Shown: positions 52,659 to 62,352, counted from the stretch's first letter. The stretch is DNA of 64,000 nucleotides from Phytohabitans maris (GCF_031085175.1 NZ_JAVHUY010000051.1:1-64000), one strand, 5' to 3'. Program-made: numbers and translations. The notes: generated from the letters alone by a model not told the origin.

Positions 52659-53636
52659 TCAGGAGTCCGCGCCAATCTCGTCGAGGCGGTGGCAGGCTGC
52701 CTGGCTGGTTCCGGCCGGTCGTAGCAGCGGGACGCTGCCACAGACGTCGGCCGTGTGCGGGCAGCGCGGCCGGAACGCGCAGCCGTCGACCTGGCTGGCG
52801 GCTCTGGGCACCTCGCCGACCGGAACCGGAGCCGCGTCGGCGTTGACCAGTGGTCCGGACGCGCTGGCCGAGGCCACGAGCATCCGGGTGTAGGGGTGCC
52901 GGGGGCGGTTGAACACCTCTTCCGTCGGGCCATACTCGACGATGCGGCCGAGGTACATGACCGCCATCCGGTGGCTGAGGTGCCGGGCGATGTCGATCTC
53001 GTGCGTGATGATCATGCAGGTGAGGTCGAACGAGCGCTGAACGTCGAGCAGCAGGTTCATGATGCGCGCCTTGGTCGTGAGGTCGACGCTCGACGTCGGC
53101 TCGTCGAGCAGCAGCACGGACGGCTCGATGGCGAGCGCCCGCGCGACCACCACCCGCTGCAGTTCGCCGACGCTCATCCCGACCGGAAGACGCGGCAGGT
53201 AGTCGGCCGACAGCCCGACCCGCTCCAACAGGGTAGCGGCCCGCCGTTCCTGCTCCGCCGTGTCGGCGCCGATGCGGTGCACTCGCAGGGGTTGGGTCAG
53301 CGCGTGGCGGATGGACCGGCTTCGGTTCAGCGAGGAGAGCGGGTTCTGCGGCACGAGCTGGACGGCCCGCCGGTGCCGGCGCAGCGCGCGCCGCTGGCTG
53401 ATGTCGGTGTCGCCGACGAAGATGTGCCCGGCGGATGCCTGGTAGATGCCCGCGATCGTCCGCACCAGCGTCGACTTGCCGCAGCCGCTCTCCCCCACCA
53501 GGGCCAGGGTCTGGCCCGGCTCGATGGTCAGCGAGACGTCGTCGACCGCGTGCACGGCCGCCGTCCGCCCGGTCCGCCAGGAGCCGCGACCGTGGAACGT
53601 CTTGGACAGGCCCTCGACCCGCAGCCGCTGGCTCAT
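52659..53636 (-). CDS. Dpp/Opp-type ABC importer ATPase, OppF/DppF-like (operon G)
   Basis: A 325-residue ATPase: Walker A GESGCGKST, Q-loop 'LVPQNPLSSLN', Walker B VLLLDEPTSSVD, H-loop IITHEIDIA, and C-terminal 'CAFRPRCPHTADVC'. The ABC signature is MSVGELQR rather than LSGGQ, and the H-loop has Glu after His, so it is divergent from the other three DppF proteins here. ATG 53636 overlaps the DppD stop (ATGA). Last gene of operon G. Confidence 0.88.
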   Translation of the reverse strand: MSQRLRVEGLSKTFHGRGSWRTGRTAAVHAVDDVSLTIEPGQTLALVGESGCGKSTLVRTIAGIYQASAGHIFVGDTDISQRRALRRHRRAVQLVPQNPLSSLNRSRSIRHALTQPLRVHRIGADTAEQERRAATLLERVGLSADYLPRLPVGMSVGELQRVVVARALAIEPSVLLLDEPTSSVDLTTKARIMNLLLDVQRSFDLTCMIITHEIDIARHLSHRMAVMYLGRIVEYGPTEEVFNRPRHPYTRMLVASASASGPLVNADAAPVPVGEVPRAASQVDGCAFRPRCPHTADVCGSVPLLRPAGTSQAACHRLDEIGADS

Positions 53637-54634
53637 CGGTCCTCCCCGAGGTCGCTGGGCGTGCCGCCGCCGGCCGGATAGCGATGGCAGGCCACCTGGC
53701 CGCCGGCGGCCGGCAGCAGCTCGGGTGTGTTCTCGTGGCAGACCTCGACGGCGATCGCGCAACGTGGGGCGAACGAGCAGCCGCGGCGGTCCTCCGGCAG
53801 GCTGGACACGCTCCCGGCCAGCACCGGCATCGGCTCGAGCGGGGTGTGCCGGCCGGGGATCGAGTCGAGGAGCGCGCGGGTGTAGGGGTGCCGCGGCTCG
53901 TCGAAGATGGATCGGACGTCGCCCTCCTCGACGATGTCGCCGGCGTACATCACGTAGACCCGGTCGCAGAGCTGCGCGACCGACCGCAGGTCGTGGCTGA
54001 CGAACACGATGGCCAGTCCCAGCTCGTCGCGCAGGTCGCGCAGCAGCCGCAGGATCTGCGCGGCCACGGTCGGGTCGAGCGTGGTCGTCGGCTCGTCGGC
54101 GAACAGCAGCCGCGGGCGGGCGCCGACGGCGGCGATCGCGATCAGCAGCCGCTGGAGCTGGCCGCCGGAGAACTGGTGCGGATAGTTGTCCAGTCGACCG
54201 GTGACGCCGCCGAGGCCGACCCGGTGCAGCAGGTCGGCGATCGTCGCGTCGGACCGCGCCGGATCCTCGGACCGGTGGTGCCTCAACAGCCGCCGGATCT
54301 GCCGGCGGACCCGCGTCACCGGGCTGAGCGAGGTCATCGGCCGCTGCGGCACCAGACCGATCTCGCGGCCGCGGACGGAGCGCAGCACCGCCTCGCCGGC
54401 CGTCCGCAGGTCGACCCCGTCGAAGAGCAGTCGGCCCGAGACCACCTCGGCGTTCGGCGGGAGCAGACCGAGCACCGACATCAGCGCCGTGCTCTTGCCG
54501 CTGCCCGACTCGCCGACGATGCCCACCACCTCACCGGCGTGGACGACGAACGACGCGTCCCGCACCGCGGTGCGGGTGCGGCCCTGCCGGCGGTAGGTCG
54601 TCCGCAGGGAGTCGACCTCCAGCAACGGTTCCAT
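53633..54634 (-). CDS. Dpp/Opp-type ABC importer ATPase, DppD-like (operon G)
   Basis: A 333-residue ATPase: Walker A GESGSGKST, Q-loop 'LVPQRPMTSLSP', signature FSGGQLQR, Walker B LLFADEPTTTLD, H-loop FVSHDLRSV, and C-terminal 'CSFAPRCAIAVEVC'. 22 bases behind the DppC gene; start ATG 54634 gives MEPLLEVDSL. Confidence 0.92.
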   Translation of the reverse strand: MEPLLEVDSLRTTYRRQGRTRTAVRDASFVVHAGEVVGIVGESGSGKSTALMSVLGLLPPNAEVVSGRLLFDGVDLRTAGEAVLRSVRGREIGLVPQRPMTSLSPVTRVRRQIRRLLRHHRSEDPARSDATIADLLHRVGLGGVTGRLDNYPHQFSGGQLQRLLIAIAAVGARPRLLFADEPTTTLDPTVAAQILRLLRDLRDELGLAIVFVSHDLRSVAQLCDRVYVMYAGDIVEEGDVRSIFDEPRHPYTRALLDSIPGRHTPLEPMPVLAGSVSSLPEDRRGCSFAPRCAIAVEVCHENTPELLPAAGGQVACHRYPAGGGTPSDLGEDR

Positions 54635-54656
54635 GCGCGCTTTCTCCGTTCCTGGC

Positions 54657-55610
54657 TCAGTCGCGAAGCTGGGGGGACAGCCGGTCGGTCAATGCGTCGC
54701 CGACGAGGTTGAGGCCGACGATCACGATCATCAGCACCGCTCCCGGCAGCACCGAGTACCACCAGGCCCCGTGGAGCACATAGTTGCGGGCATCGTGCAA
54801 GAGGTTGCCGAGCGTGGGGTCGGGGGCCTGGACTCCCAGACCGAGGAAGCTCAGCGCCGCCTCCGCGAAGATCGCCACCGCCATCCAGAGGAACGCCTGC
54901 ACGAGCACGGGCGGCAGCACGTTGATGGAGATCTCGCCGAAGATGATCCGGAACCGGGATACCCCGATGACCCGCAGCGAGTCGGCGTAGTCCTCCTCCC
55001 GTTCGACCATCGTCGCCGCCCGGGCCACCCGGGCGAACTTCGGCAGCGTCGTGATCGCGATGACGATGACCACCTGGACCTCGACCGGTGTCGGAACGCC
55101 GAGGATGGTGCCGCCACTGCCCCGGCTGAGGCCGAGGAAGACGACGCCAAGGATGAACAGCGGCAGCGCCATGATGACGTCGAGGCACCGCATGATCAGT
55201 TCGTCGATCCAGGTGCGGGCGAAGTAGCCGGCCACCATCCCGAGCGGCATGGCCACCGCCAGGCCCAGCACGACACTGGCCAGGGCGACCGCCAGCGACA
55301 GCCGGGCGCCGGCCGCCGTCCGGGCGAAGATGTCGCGGCCGAGCTGGTCGGTGCCGAACAGGTGCTCCGCGCCGGGTGGCGCGAGAATATCGTCGCCCTG
55401 AGCCAGCGGGTCGCCGCCGACGAAGAGGCCGACGACGACCACGGCCAGATAGACGACGATGAGGAGCAGGCCGATCCGCGACGACCAGGTCGCGACGACC
55501 GCCTGGCCGAAAGAGCGCAGCCCGGCCAGCCGCGGTCGGGGTACCGCCGCGGTCGTCTCGACCGGCGGCGGGACCATCGCCGGGGCGGGCGACGTCGACG
55601 TCGATGCCAT
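54657..55610 (-). CDS. Dpp/Opp-type ABC permease, DppC-like (operon G)
   Basis: A 317-residue permease: a Pro/Thr-rich N-terminus, 'HLFGTDQLGRDIFARTAAGA', the EAA-like loop DYADSLRVIGVSRFRIIFGE, and 'AEAALSFLGLGVQAPDPTLG'. It is 13 bases behind DppB, with an AGGA-containing RBS ('CTAGGAAGGACGCGGCC') before ATG 55610. Confidence 0.92.
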   Translation of the reverse strand: MASTSTSPAPAMVPPPVETTAAVPRPRLAGLRSFGQAVVATWSSRIGLLLIVVYLAVVVVGLFVGGDPLAQGDDILAPPGAEHLFGTDQLGRDIFARTAAGARLSLAVALASVVLGLAVAMPLGMVAGYFARTWIDELIMRCLDVIMALPLFILGVVFLGLSRGSGGTILGVPTPVEVQVVIVIAITTLPKFARVARAATMVEREEDYADSLRVIGVSRFRIIFGEISINVLPPVLVQAFLWMAVAIFAEAALSFLGLGVQAPDPTLGNLLHDARNYVLHGAWWYSVLPGAVLMIVIVGLNLVGDALTDRLSPQLRD

Positions 55611-55623
55611 GGCCGCGTCCTTC

Positions 55624-56601
55624 CTAGAGATCCCGGACCGAGACCCGCTGGCGGTAGAGCTCCCGAACCCTCGGGTTGATCACCGCGTACAGCAGGTCGA
55701 CGACGAGGTTCAGCACGACGCAGAACAGCGCGATGAACAGGGTGCAGCCGATCGCCAGCGGGAAGTCCTGCTTCTCGAACGAGTCGATCATCAGCTGGCC
55801 GATCCCGGGGATGGTGAACACGACCTCCACGATCACCGTGCCGCCGATCAGGTAGGCCAGCGCCAATCCGATGACGGTCGCCGTCGGGATGATCGCGTTC
55901 GGGAGCGCCACCTGCCCATTGACCTCCCGCGGCGACAGCGACATGGCCCGCGCGAACATCACGTAGTCGCGCCCGAGCGCGTCCAACATCGACACCCGCA
56001 GGGTCCGCGCGATCATCGCCACATACGGCAGGGCGAGGACGAGCACCGGCAGGATCATGTGCTGGACGTTGCCCCACGGGTCCTCGGTCAGCGGCACCCA
56101 GCCGCCGGTCGGCACGATCCCCGGCAGGTAGAGCCCGAACAGGAACAACAACAGCAGGGCGAGCCAGAAGCCGGGGATGGAGAAGCTGACCAGCGTGCCG
56201 ACCCGGACCGCCGTGTCCAGCTTCGACCCGTACCGGGCGCCGGCCAGCCGGCCGAGCGCGATACCGATCGGTGTCGCCACGATCAGGGCCACGATCGCCA
56301 GTTCGAGGGTCGCCGGGGCGCGCTCCACCACCTCGGTCAGCACGTCGCGGCCGGTGAAGATGGACTGACCGAGGTCGCCGGTGATGGCGTTGGACAGGTA
56401 GGTCAAGTACCGCTCCGGCAACGACCCGTCCAGCCCCATCAGGGTGCGGATGGCGGCGACATCCTCCTCGGTTGCGTCCGCGCCAGCGTAAATGCGGGCC
56501 GGATCGCCGGGAGCGAAGTCCACCAGTACGAACACCAGGGTGGCCACCGCCAGGAGCACGACGAACGAGCCGATCACCCGTCGGACCACGTATCCCGCCA
56601 T
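55624..56601 (-). CDS. Dpp/Opp-type ABC permease, DppB-like (operon G)
   Basis: A 325-residue permease: an N-terminal membrane span, 'GADATEEDVAAIRTLMGLDG', 'AITGDLGQSIFTG', EAA-like loop DYVMFARAMSLSPREVNGQV (the usual Ala-Lys/Arg-Gly core is changed to Ala-Met-Ser), and 'VEVVFTIPGIGQLMIDSFEK'. Located 6 bases after hyuB on the same strand. Confidence 0.9.
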   Translation of the reverse strand: MAGYVVRRVIGSFVVLLAVATLVFVLVDFAPGDPARIYAGADATEEDVAAIRTLMGLDGSLPERYLTYLSNAITGDLGQSIFTGRDVLTEVVERAPATLELAIVALIVATPIGIALGRLAGARYGSKLDTAVRVGTLVSFSIPGFWLALLLLFLFGLYLPGIVPTGGWVPLTEDPWGNVQHMILPVLVLALPYVAMIARTLRVSMLDALGRDYVMFARAMSLSPREVNGQVALPNAIIPTATVIGLALAYLIGGTVIVEVVFTIPGIGQLMIDSFEKQDFPLAIGCTLFIALFCVVLNLVVDLLYAVINPRVRELYRQRVSVRDL

Positions 56602-56607
56602 CGACGG

Positions 56608-58314
56608 CTACCCCTCGTCCGATGGATCGCGCCGGTCGTACACGGCCCGGGTCCGGGCCGAGGTGATGTATCCGTCGCCCAGGTCGGCCGCGATGGCCGC
56701 CGGGTGGCGCCGCCGGGGGTCGCCCCAGCCGCCCCCGCCGGGCGAACACAGCGTCACCGCGTCGCCCGGACCGAGCCGCACGTGTCGCACCTTCCCACCG
56801 TCGACCCGCTCCCGCCGTCCGGCCACGTCCAGATGCACCGTCAACGTCCGGGCCGCGGTGCCGCCGTACACGCCGAAGGGCGCGAACCGGGCCCGATCAC
56901 CGATCAGGCTGATCGACACGGACGGGTCGAGGGATGTGATCTGGTAGGTGTTACCCAGGCCCCCGCGGAACTGCCCGTCGCCGGCCGAGTCGGGGGTCAG
57001 CTCGATCCGCTCGAACCGTACGGGGAACCGCCGTTCCATCATCTCGACGGACGGGTACTTCGCCGTGCCGTGCGGCGGCGGCGCGTTGACCAGCCCGTCG
57101 TCGTCGGGCAGCGCCCCCATGCCGCCGGCTGCCGGCAGCGGGATCGCCACTGGACGGCCGTCCCGACCGACCGCGGCCAGCGACATCACCGCCGACGTCC
57201 CGAACCAGTCGGCCGGCACCCGGTCGGGCACGCACGTGCCGAGGGCGCCCAGCACCACGGTGATCACCCGGGAGGCGCAGTCGAGGTAGCCGCCGACCGG
57301 AGCGGGCCGGCTGGCGTTGAGGAAGGTGTGGTCGCCGACGACGAACGTGATCGGTTCCAGTGCTCCCCCGTTGACCGGCACGTCCGGGAACATGTGCTTG
57401 ATCGCGATGAACGCGGCCGCCGCCGTCGTGTCGCGACCAAGGTTCATCGGGCCGCGGGCCGGCGGCGCCGAACCGGTGAAGTCGAACGTCATCGTGTCGC
57501 CGGCGATCCGCAGGGCGAGCCGCAGCAGCATAGGCCCGCCGCCGGCGCCGTCGTCGTCGAGGTGGTCCTCGAACGTGTACTCGCCGTCGGGCAGCCCGGC
57601 GATGATCTCCCGCATCCGCCCGGCCGCGCGCGCCCGAAGCTCGGTCACGGCGGCCGTGATGGTCGCGGCGCCGAACCGGGCCACCAGCACGTCCAGACGA
57701 CGCCGGCCGACCCGAAGCGCGTTGAGCATCGCCTCCAGGTCAGCCTGCTGCTGCCGGGGGGAGCGGATGTTCTCGAAGATCAGCGCGGCGACGTCCGGAC
57801 ACGCCTTTCCAGCGCGGTAGAGCAGCACCGGTGGGATCCGCAGGCCCTCCGCGTAGCACTCGGTGGCGTCCGGCACGACCGAACCCGGCAGGCTTCCCCC
57901 GACGTCGAGCCAGTGCCCGCTCGTGGCCAGCCAGCAGAACAGGTCGCCGTCGACGAAGTAGGGGGCGATCAGCTTGACGTCCGGGGCGTGGGTGCCGCCA
58001 GCGTACGGGTCGTTGACGATGTAGACGTCGCCGTCGCGCAGCTCGCTCATCCGCCCGCCCTCGCGCAGCAGGCGGACGGTGTGGCCGACGGCGTACCCCA
58101 TGCCGGAGACGAAGATCGGCATGCTCTCCGGCCCCTGGGCGATCGTCGCGCCGTCGGCCGCGTCGTAGAGGCCGGACGCCCGGTCGTCCATCTCGGAGAT
58201 GACCGGCGAGAACGCCGAGCGGACCAGAGTGGTGTCCATCTCGGTGGCGACCTGCTGGAGCGCGGCGCGCAGCACGGCAAGCGTGGTCGCGTCCAGCTCG
58301 GCGCCGGCCGTCAC
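56608..58314 (-). CDS. hyuB: Hydantoinase B/oxoprolinase-family subunit (HyuB-like)
   Basis: A 568-residue HyuB subunit: 'ATEMDTTLVRSAFSPVISEM', DGDVYIVNDPYAGGTHAPDV, 'SGHWLDVGGSLPGSVVPDAT', 'FTGSAPPARGPMNLGRDTTA', 'ELTPDSAGDGQFRGGLGNTY' and 'VTLCSPGGGGWGDPRRR'. It acts with HyuA in ATP-dependent opening of hydantoin/5-oxoproline-type rings or in ketone carboxylation (acetone/acetophenone carboxylases). GTG 58314 overlaps the hyuA stop (GTGA). Confidence 0.88.
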   Translation of the reverse strand: MTAGAELDATTLAVLRAALQQVATEMDTTLVRSAFSPVISEMDDRASGLYDAADGATIAQGPESMPIFVSGMGYAVGHTVRLLREGGRMSELRDGDVYIVNDPYAGGTHAPDVKLIAPYFVDGDLFCWLATSGHWLDVGGSLPGSVVPDATECYAEGLRIPPVLLYRAGKACPDVAALIFENIRSPRQQQADLEAMLNALRVGRRRLDVLVARFGAATITAAVTELRARAAGRMREIIAGLPDGEYTFEDHLDDDGAGGGPMLLRLALRIAGDTMTFDFTGSAPPARGPMNLGRDTTAAAAFIAIKHMFPDVPVNGGALEPITFVVGDHTFLNASRPAPVGGYLDCASRVITVVLGALGTCVPDRVPADWFGTSAVMSLAAVGRDGRPVAIPLPAAGGMGALPDDDGLVNAPPPHGTAKYPSVEMMERRFPVRFERIELTPDSAGDGQFRGGLGNTYQITSLDPSVSISLIGDRARFAPFGVYGGTAARTLTVHLDVAGRRERVDGGKVRHVRLGPGDAVTLCSPGGGGWGDPRRRHPAAIAADLGDGYITSARTRAVYDRRDPSDEG

Positions 58315-60323
58315 GCACCCTCCCGGATGAGCAGGTTGAACTCGGCGTCGACCTCGGCGACGTAGCCGGCTTCGAGGTGGACCGTGGCGTCGTCGGCGAC
58401 CAGCAGCAGCGGTCCGACCAGCCGCTCGCCCGGCGCGAGGTCCCCGCGGTGGCGGACCCCGCCGGCCCCGCCGTCGGCGCGGGGCCCCCGCCCGGCGCCG
58501 GCAACCGGACCGCTGAGGTCGGCGTCGCCGTGGTGGGCGACGAGCGTCGAGCGCAGCGTGACGATCTCGACCACGGCGTCGGCCAGCGTACGGCCGTACC
58601 GCCGCTCGTACGCCTGCCGGTACCGCTTCTCCACACCCGCCCGGTCGATCGGCCGATCGAGCGGGACCCGCAGGTGGTGGCTCTGTCCGCGGTAGCGCAG
58701 GTCGCCTTCCACGACGATCTCGACGTCATCGACCGCGATGCCCGGCTGCTCCGACAGCCGCTCGCGCAACGCCGCCTCCTGCTCGTCCAGCATCCGGTGC
58801 AGCGCCGCCGCCGTGGCGACGTCATCCAGGTCAGCTGCGGCCGCCGGCCACGAGCGGCTGCTCTCGTAGCGCAGGTCGGCCACGGCACAGCCGAGCGCAC
58901 TGACCAGCCCCGGGTGCCGCGGGACGAGGGCGGCCCGCATGCCGGTCTCGCGGAGCAGGGCGCACGCGTGCAGCCCGCCACCGCCACCGAACGAGACGAG
59001 GGTGAACTCGCGCGGATCGTGGCCCCGGGCGGTGAGCACCGACCGAATCGCGTTGGCCATCGTGGTGGTGGCCACCGCCAGGATCCCGCGCGCCGCCACC
59101 GGCACCGGGATACCCAACGGCTCGGCCACGGAGCGCACGGCGGCCGCCGCGAGGTCGGGGTCCAGCCGGCTCTGCCGGCCGGTGCCGAACCGGGCGTCCG
59201 GGTCGATGTGGCCCAGCAGCAGCGCGGCGTCGGTGACGGTGGGCGCGGTTCCGCCCTGGCCGTAGCAGGCGGGGCCCGGGTCGGCGCCGGCCGAGTCCGG
59301 CCCGACGGTCAGCACACCGAGCTCGTCGACACGCGCGATACTGCCGCCGCCGGCACCAACCGCAACAACGTCCAGAGTGGACATGACGAGCGGGAGCCGG
59401 AAGCCGAGGCTCGCATCGTTGACGTAGCGCGGCCGGCCGTCGACCACGACCGACACGTCGGCGCTGGTGCCGCCGATGTCACAGGTGACGATGTTGCTCA
59501 GCCCGGCGCGGCGGCCGATCTCGGCCGCCGCGACGACGCCGGCGACCGGGCCAGAGCGAGCGACCCCGATCGCCAGGTCGCGGGTCTGCTCGATCGACGC
59601 GACCCCGCCGCTGGACTGCATGACGAGCACGGGGCCCGCGTGGCCCAGGTCGGACAGCCGACCGACCAGCCGCCCCAGGTAGGCGCTGACCACCGGCTGG
59701 AGGTACCCGTTGGCCGCCGCCGTAGCGAACCGGACGAACTCGCCGGCCTCCGCGTAGAGGTCGGCCGAGCCGGTCACGTACCGCGGCTCGGGCCAAAACT
59801 CCCGCAGCGCCGCGATCGCCTGGCGCTCGTGGCACGGGTTGACGTCGGAGTGCAGGAAGCACACCGCAACCGCGGCGACGCCGGCCGACAGCAGCTGCCG
59901 GCCGGCGTCCCTGACCTCGTCGAGGTCGAGCGCCTCGACCACGGTGCCGTCGTACGCCAGGCGCTCGCCGACCTCGATCCGGTCACGACGGGCCACGATC
60001 GGCCGGTGAGCGCCGGCGAAACCGTAGATGTGCGGCCGGTCCCGCCGTCCCATCTCGACCACGTCGCGGAAGCCGCGGGTCGTGATGACGCCGCAGCGCG
60101 CGCCGGTCCGCGCGAGGATCGCGTTCGTCGCGACCGTGGTGCTGTGCACGAGAAGGGTCCGCGCGTCCTGCCCGGTGCGGATCTGGTCGATCGCGGCCGC
60201 GATGGCCCGCGACGGATCGTCCGGTGTGGACGGCACCTTCGCCACGCCGACGGGCCGGCCGTTCTCGACGAGGACGGCGTCGGTGAAGGTGCCCCCGACG
60301 TCGACTCCCATGACACGCGTCAT
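58311..60323 (-). CDS. hyuA: Hydantoinase A/oxoprolinase-family ATPase subunit (HyuA-like)
   Basis: A 670-residue HyuA subunit: actin-like phosphate loop GVDVGGTFTDAVLVENGRPV, 'HSTTVATNAILARTGARCGV', 'LVMQSSGGVASIEQTRDLAI', second phosphate motif 'NIVTCDIGGTSADVSVVVDG', 'DSAGADPGPACYGQGGTAPT', and 'TLVSFGGGGGLHACALL'. It supplies ATP-dependent activation for the HyuB reaction. Sandwiched between a binding protein and permease genes, it points to uptake and opening of a cyclic amide or similar substrate. Confidence 0.9.
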   Translation of the reverse strand: MTRVMGVDVGGTFTDAVLVENGRPVGVAKVPSTPDDPSRAIAAAIDQIRTGQDARTLLVHSTTVATNAILARTGARCGVITTRGFRDVVEMGRRDRPHIYGFAGAHRPIVARRDRIEVGERLAYDGTVVEALDLDEVRDAGRQLLSAGVAAVAVCFLHSDVNPCHERQAIAALREFWPEPRYVTGSADLYAEAGEFVRFATAAANGYLQPVVSAYLGRLVGRLSDLGHAGPVLVMQSSGGVASIEQTRDLAIGVARSGPVAGVVAAAEIGRRAGLSNIVTCDIGGTSADVSVVVDGRPRYVNDASLGFRLPLVMSTLDVVAVGAGGGSIARVDELGVLTVGPDSAGADPGPACYGQGGTAPTVTDAALLLGHIDPDARFGTGRQSRLDPDLAAAAVRSVAEPLGIPVPVAARGILAVATTTMANAIRSVLTARGHDPREFTLVSFGGGGGLHACALLRETGMRAALVPRHPGLVSALGCAVADLRYESSRSWPAAAADLDDVATAAALHRMLDEQEAALRERLSEQPGIAVDDVEIVVEGDLRYRGQSHHLRVPLDRPIDRAGVEKRYRQAYERRYGRTLADAVVEIVTLRSTLVAHHGDADLSGPVAGAGRGPRADGGAGGVRHRGDLAPGERLVGPLLLVADDATVHLEAGYVAEVDAEFNLLIREGA

Positions 60324-60332
60324 ACCCTCGCC

Positions 60333-61910
60333 CTAGGCCGCGACGGTGGCCTTCGACAAGTCGAAGGCGTTGAAGCGGTAGGCAGCCGGGTCAAGACCGG
60401 TGAGCTCCTTGCGGTGCCCGATAAGGAACAGCGGATAGACGGGCGGGATGTAGGCCGCTTTTGTGGCGAGCATGTCGCTCCACTGCGCGTAGAGCTTGAC
60501 CCGCTCGGTCGGATCGGTGGCGACCTCGGCACGCTTGGCGATCGCGGTCGACTCCTCGTCGATGAACGAGGTGGAGTTGGACGCGCTGTCGGCCATGAGG
60601 GAGCCGACGCTGCCGTCGATGCTGCGCCCCTGTCCGGTGCCGGCCATCTCGAAGGCAATCTTGAAGCCCCACGGACCGCCCTTCGCGGTCGTGGAGAGCC
60701 AGTCGCCCTGCTGCAGGAACTGGAGCTCGGCGTTGAGCCCGACCGCGGCCCAGTCGGCCTTGAGCACGGCGCCGACATCCCGCAGCACACTGTCATCCTG
60801 CGCTACCCAGGTGAAGGTGACCTCGCGTCCGGAGTACCCGGCCGCGGCGAGCAGCGACCGGACCCGGTCGAGATCGGGCTCCTCGCCGTAGACCTTCGTC
60901 GTGTACTCCCAGCCCTCGTGGCCGGGGCCGACCGGGCCCTGCCCGATCTCGGCCCGGCCGCCGAACACCACGTCACGCATCCGCTTGCGGTTGATAGCGA
61001 AGGCGAGTGCCTGCCGGACGCGCTCGTCCTTGAGGACCGGGTGCGCACAGTTGGGACGCATCGTAATGAGCACCGGCGCCGCGGCCTCGGCCAGCACGAG
61101 GTTCGAGTCGGACGCGATGCGGGTAGCGTCCACGGTGGACACCGCCGGGTAGACGCTCGAGGTGCCCTGGGTCAGGTTGACCATGCGGGCGCCGGACTCC
61201 GGCACGATCCGGAACGTGATCGTGGAGATGTTCGGCGTACCGTCCCGGTACTCGGCGTTGGCGGCCAGCTTGATCTGCACGCCGGGCTGGTGCGACTCGA
61301 GTTTGTAGGGGCCCGTGCCCATCATCGCGTCGTCGCGGTCGAGGAAGTCCCGGTGGATGATCGGGATGAGTGCGAGCTTGAGCGGCAACAGCCCCCACGG
61401 GTTCTTGAACGTGAACCGCACCGTGGTGGCGTCGACCGCCTCGACGCTGGCCAGCGGCCGCAGGTGGAAGATCCAGACCTTGCCCTGCTTGTTGCCGGCG
61501 TTGATGGTGGCGGCGACGTCCTCGGCAGTCAACTCGTCGCCGTTGTGGAACTTGACGCCGGTACGGATCTTCACCTCCGTGGTCAACTCGTCGACGACCG
61601 TCGGCTGGCCATCCGCGAGCCGCGGGATCAGGTTGGTCGAGTTGGGGTCGATGTCGTAGAGCCGTTCCTGGACGTGCCGGTTGACCCACGAGATGTACTG
61701 GTTGTTGATGGTCAACCCGTTGAGCGTGGACGGCTCAAGCGCCATGTCCACAGTGGCCACGCCTGGCGTCGAGGAGGACGCACCGCTCCCGCCCGAGCAT
61801 CCCCCGAGCGCCAGCGCGCCCAGCGCCAGTCCGCCGGCGCCGCCCTTGAGGAGGCCGCGGCGGGTCACCCGATAGTGACCGGCATCCCGTATGAGGCCGA
61901 ACCCATCCAT
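60333..61910 (-). CDS. Solute-binding lipoprotein, family 5, with Tat-type signal (operon G)
   Basis: A 525-residue SBP_bac_5 protein and first gene of operon G. The N-terminus carries a twin-arginine motif (VTRRGLLKGGAGG, Arg17-Arg18) and the lipobox LGGC with Cys38, so it is probably exported folded by Tat and lipidated; the other three binding proteins here have Sec-type signals. Motifs: 'VKIRTGVKFHNGDELTAEDV', 'MMGTGPYKLESHQPGVQIKL', 'HPVLKDERVRQALAFAINRK'. ATG 61910 has GAGGG 7 bases upstream. The operator-like repeat 61962-61978 lies 51 bases upstream. Confidence 0.92.
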   Translation of the reverse strand: MDGFGLIRDAGHYRVTRRGLLKGGAGGLALGALALGGCSGGSGASSSTPGVATVDMALEPSTLNGLTINNQYISWVNRHVQERLYDIDPNSTNLIPRLADGQPTVVDELTTEVKIRTGVKFHNGDELTAEDVAATINAGNKQGKVWIFHLRPLASVEAVDATTVRFTFKNPWGLLPLKLALIPIIHRDFLDRDDAMMGTGPYKLESHQPGVQIKLAANAEYRDGTPNISTITFRIVPESGARMVNLTQGTSSVYPAVSTVDATRIASDSNLVLAEAAAPVLITMRPNCAHPVLKDERVRQALAFAINRKRMRDVVFGGRAEIGQGPVGPGHEGWEYTTKVYGEEPDLDRVRSLLAAAGYSGREVTFTWVAQDDSVLRDVGAVLKADWAAVGLNAELQFLQQGDWLSTTAKGGPWGFKIAFEMAGTGQGRSIDGSVGSLMADSASNSTSFIDEESTAIAKRAEVATDPTERVKLYAQWSDMLATKAAYIPPVYPLFLIGHRKELTGLDPAAYRFNAFDLSKATVAA

Positions 61911-61961
61911 ACCGTTGCCCTCGCATCCTGACTGAACGCCGCGACCGCGACTCTGCCTGGC

Positions 61962-61978
61962 GTTCCACTAGTTGGAAC
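61962..61978. promoter_or_regulatory. Operator-like palindrome GTTCCA-N5-TGGAAC
   Basis: GTTCCA CTAGT TGGAAC is a perfect inverted repeat 51 bases upstream of the binding-protein start. It shares the GTTC-N9-GAAC frame with the two other sites in the same region. Likely operator for operon G; no regulator gene is in the window nearby. Confidence 0.55.
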
Positions 61979-62352
61979 AGGAGCGCCTTGATGTTCTGGA
62001 TTGTTGGGGGCCCTGCCACCGGGTGTCAAGGTCCGTTCATGCAGCGTTCGACCGCCCGCACCGACGCCGGCCGACGCGGAACGAGCGTTCTGTCCCGATT
62101 GCCAGGCCACCGAAACGGACCCGAAACCAGACCGTCGCCGACTACACCGCTTCGATGTGGCGAGTACCACGCCGCGGGGTGACCGCCAGCCGGCCGCGCG
62201 CCGCACCATGCGACCGCAGGACCACATTGACCTCGGAGGATGCGATCCGATCATGGTCGCGGCCCGAGCCCGACAATAACCCGCGTTCCCGGGTGGAGGC
62301 CTTCCGCCCGTCCGCCGACATCCGGCAACTTGCAGAACACGAAGCCATGATC

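Noticed and set aside
55459-61931. Very long plus-strand frames (968 and 1184 codons) opposite operon G
   Set aside because: Antisense shadows of GC-rich genes: low-complexity His/Arg/Asp-rich translations without family motifs, opposite genes with full catalytic motifs.
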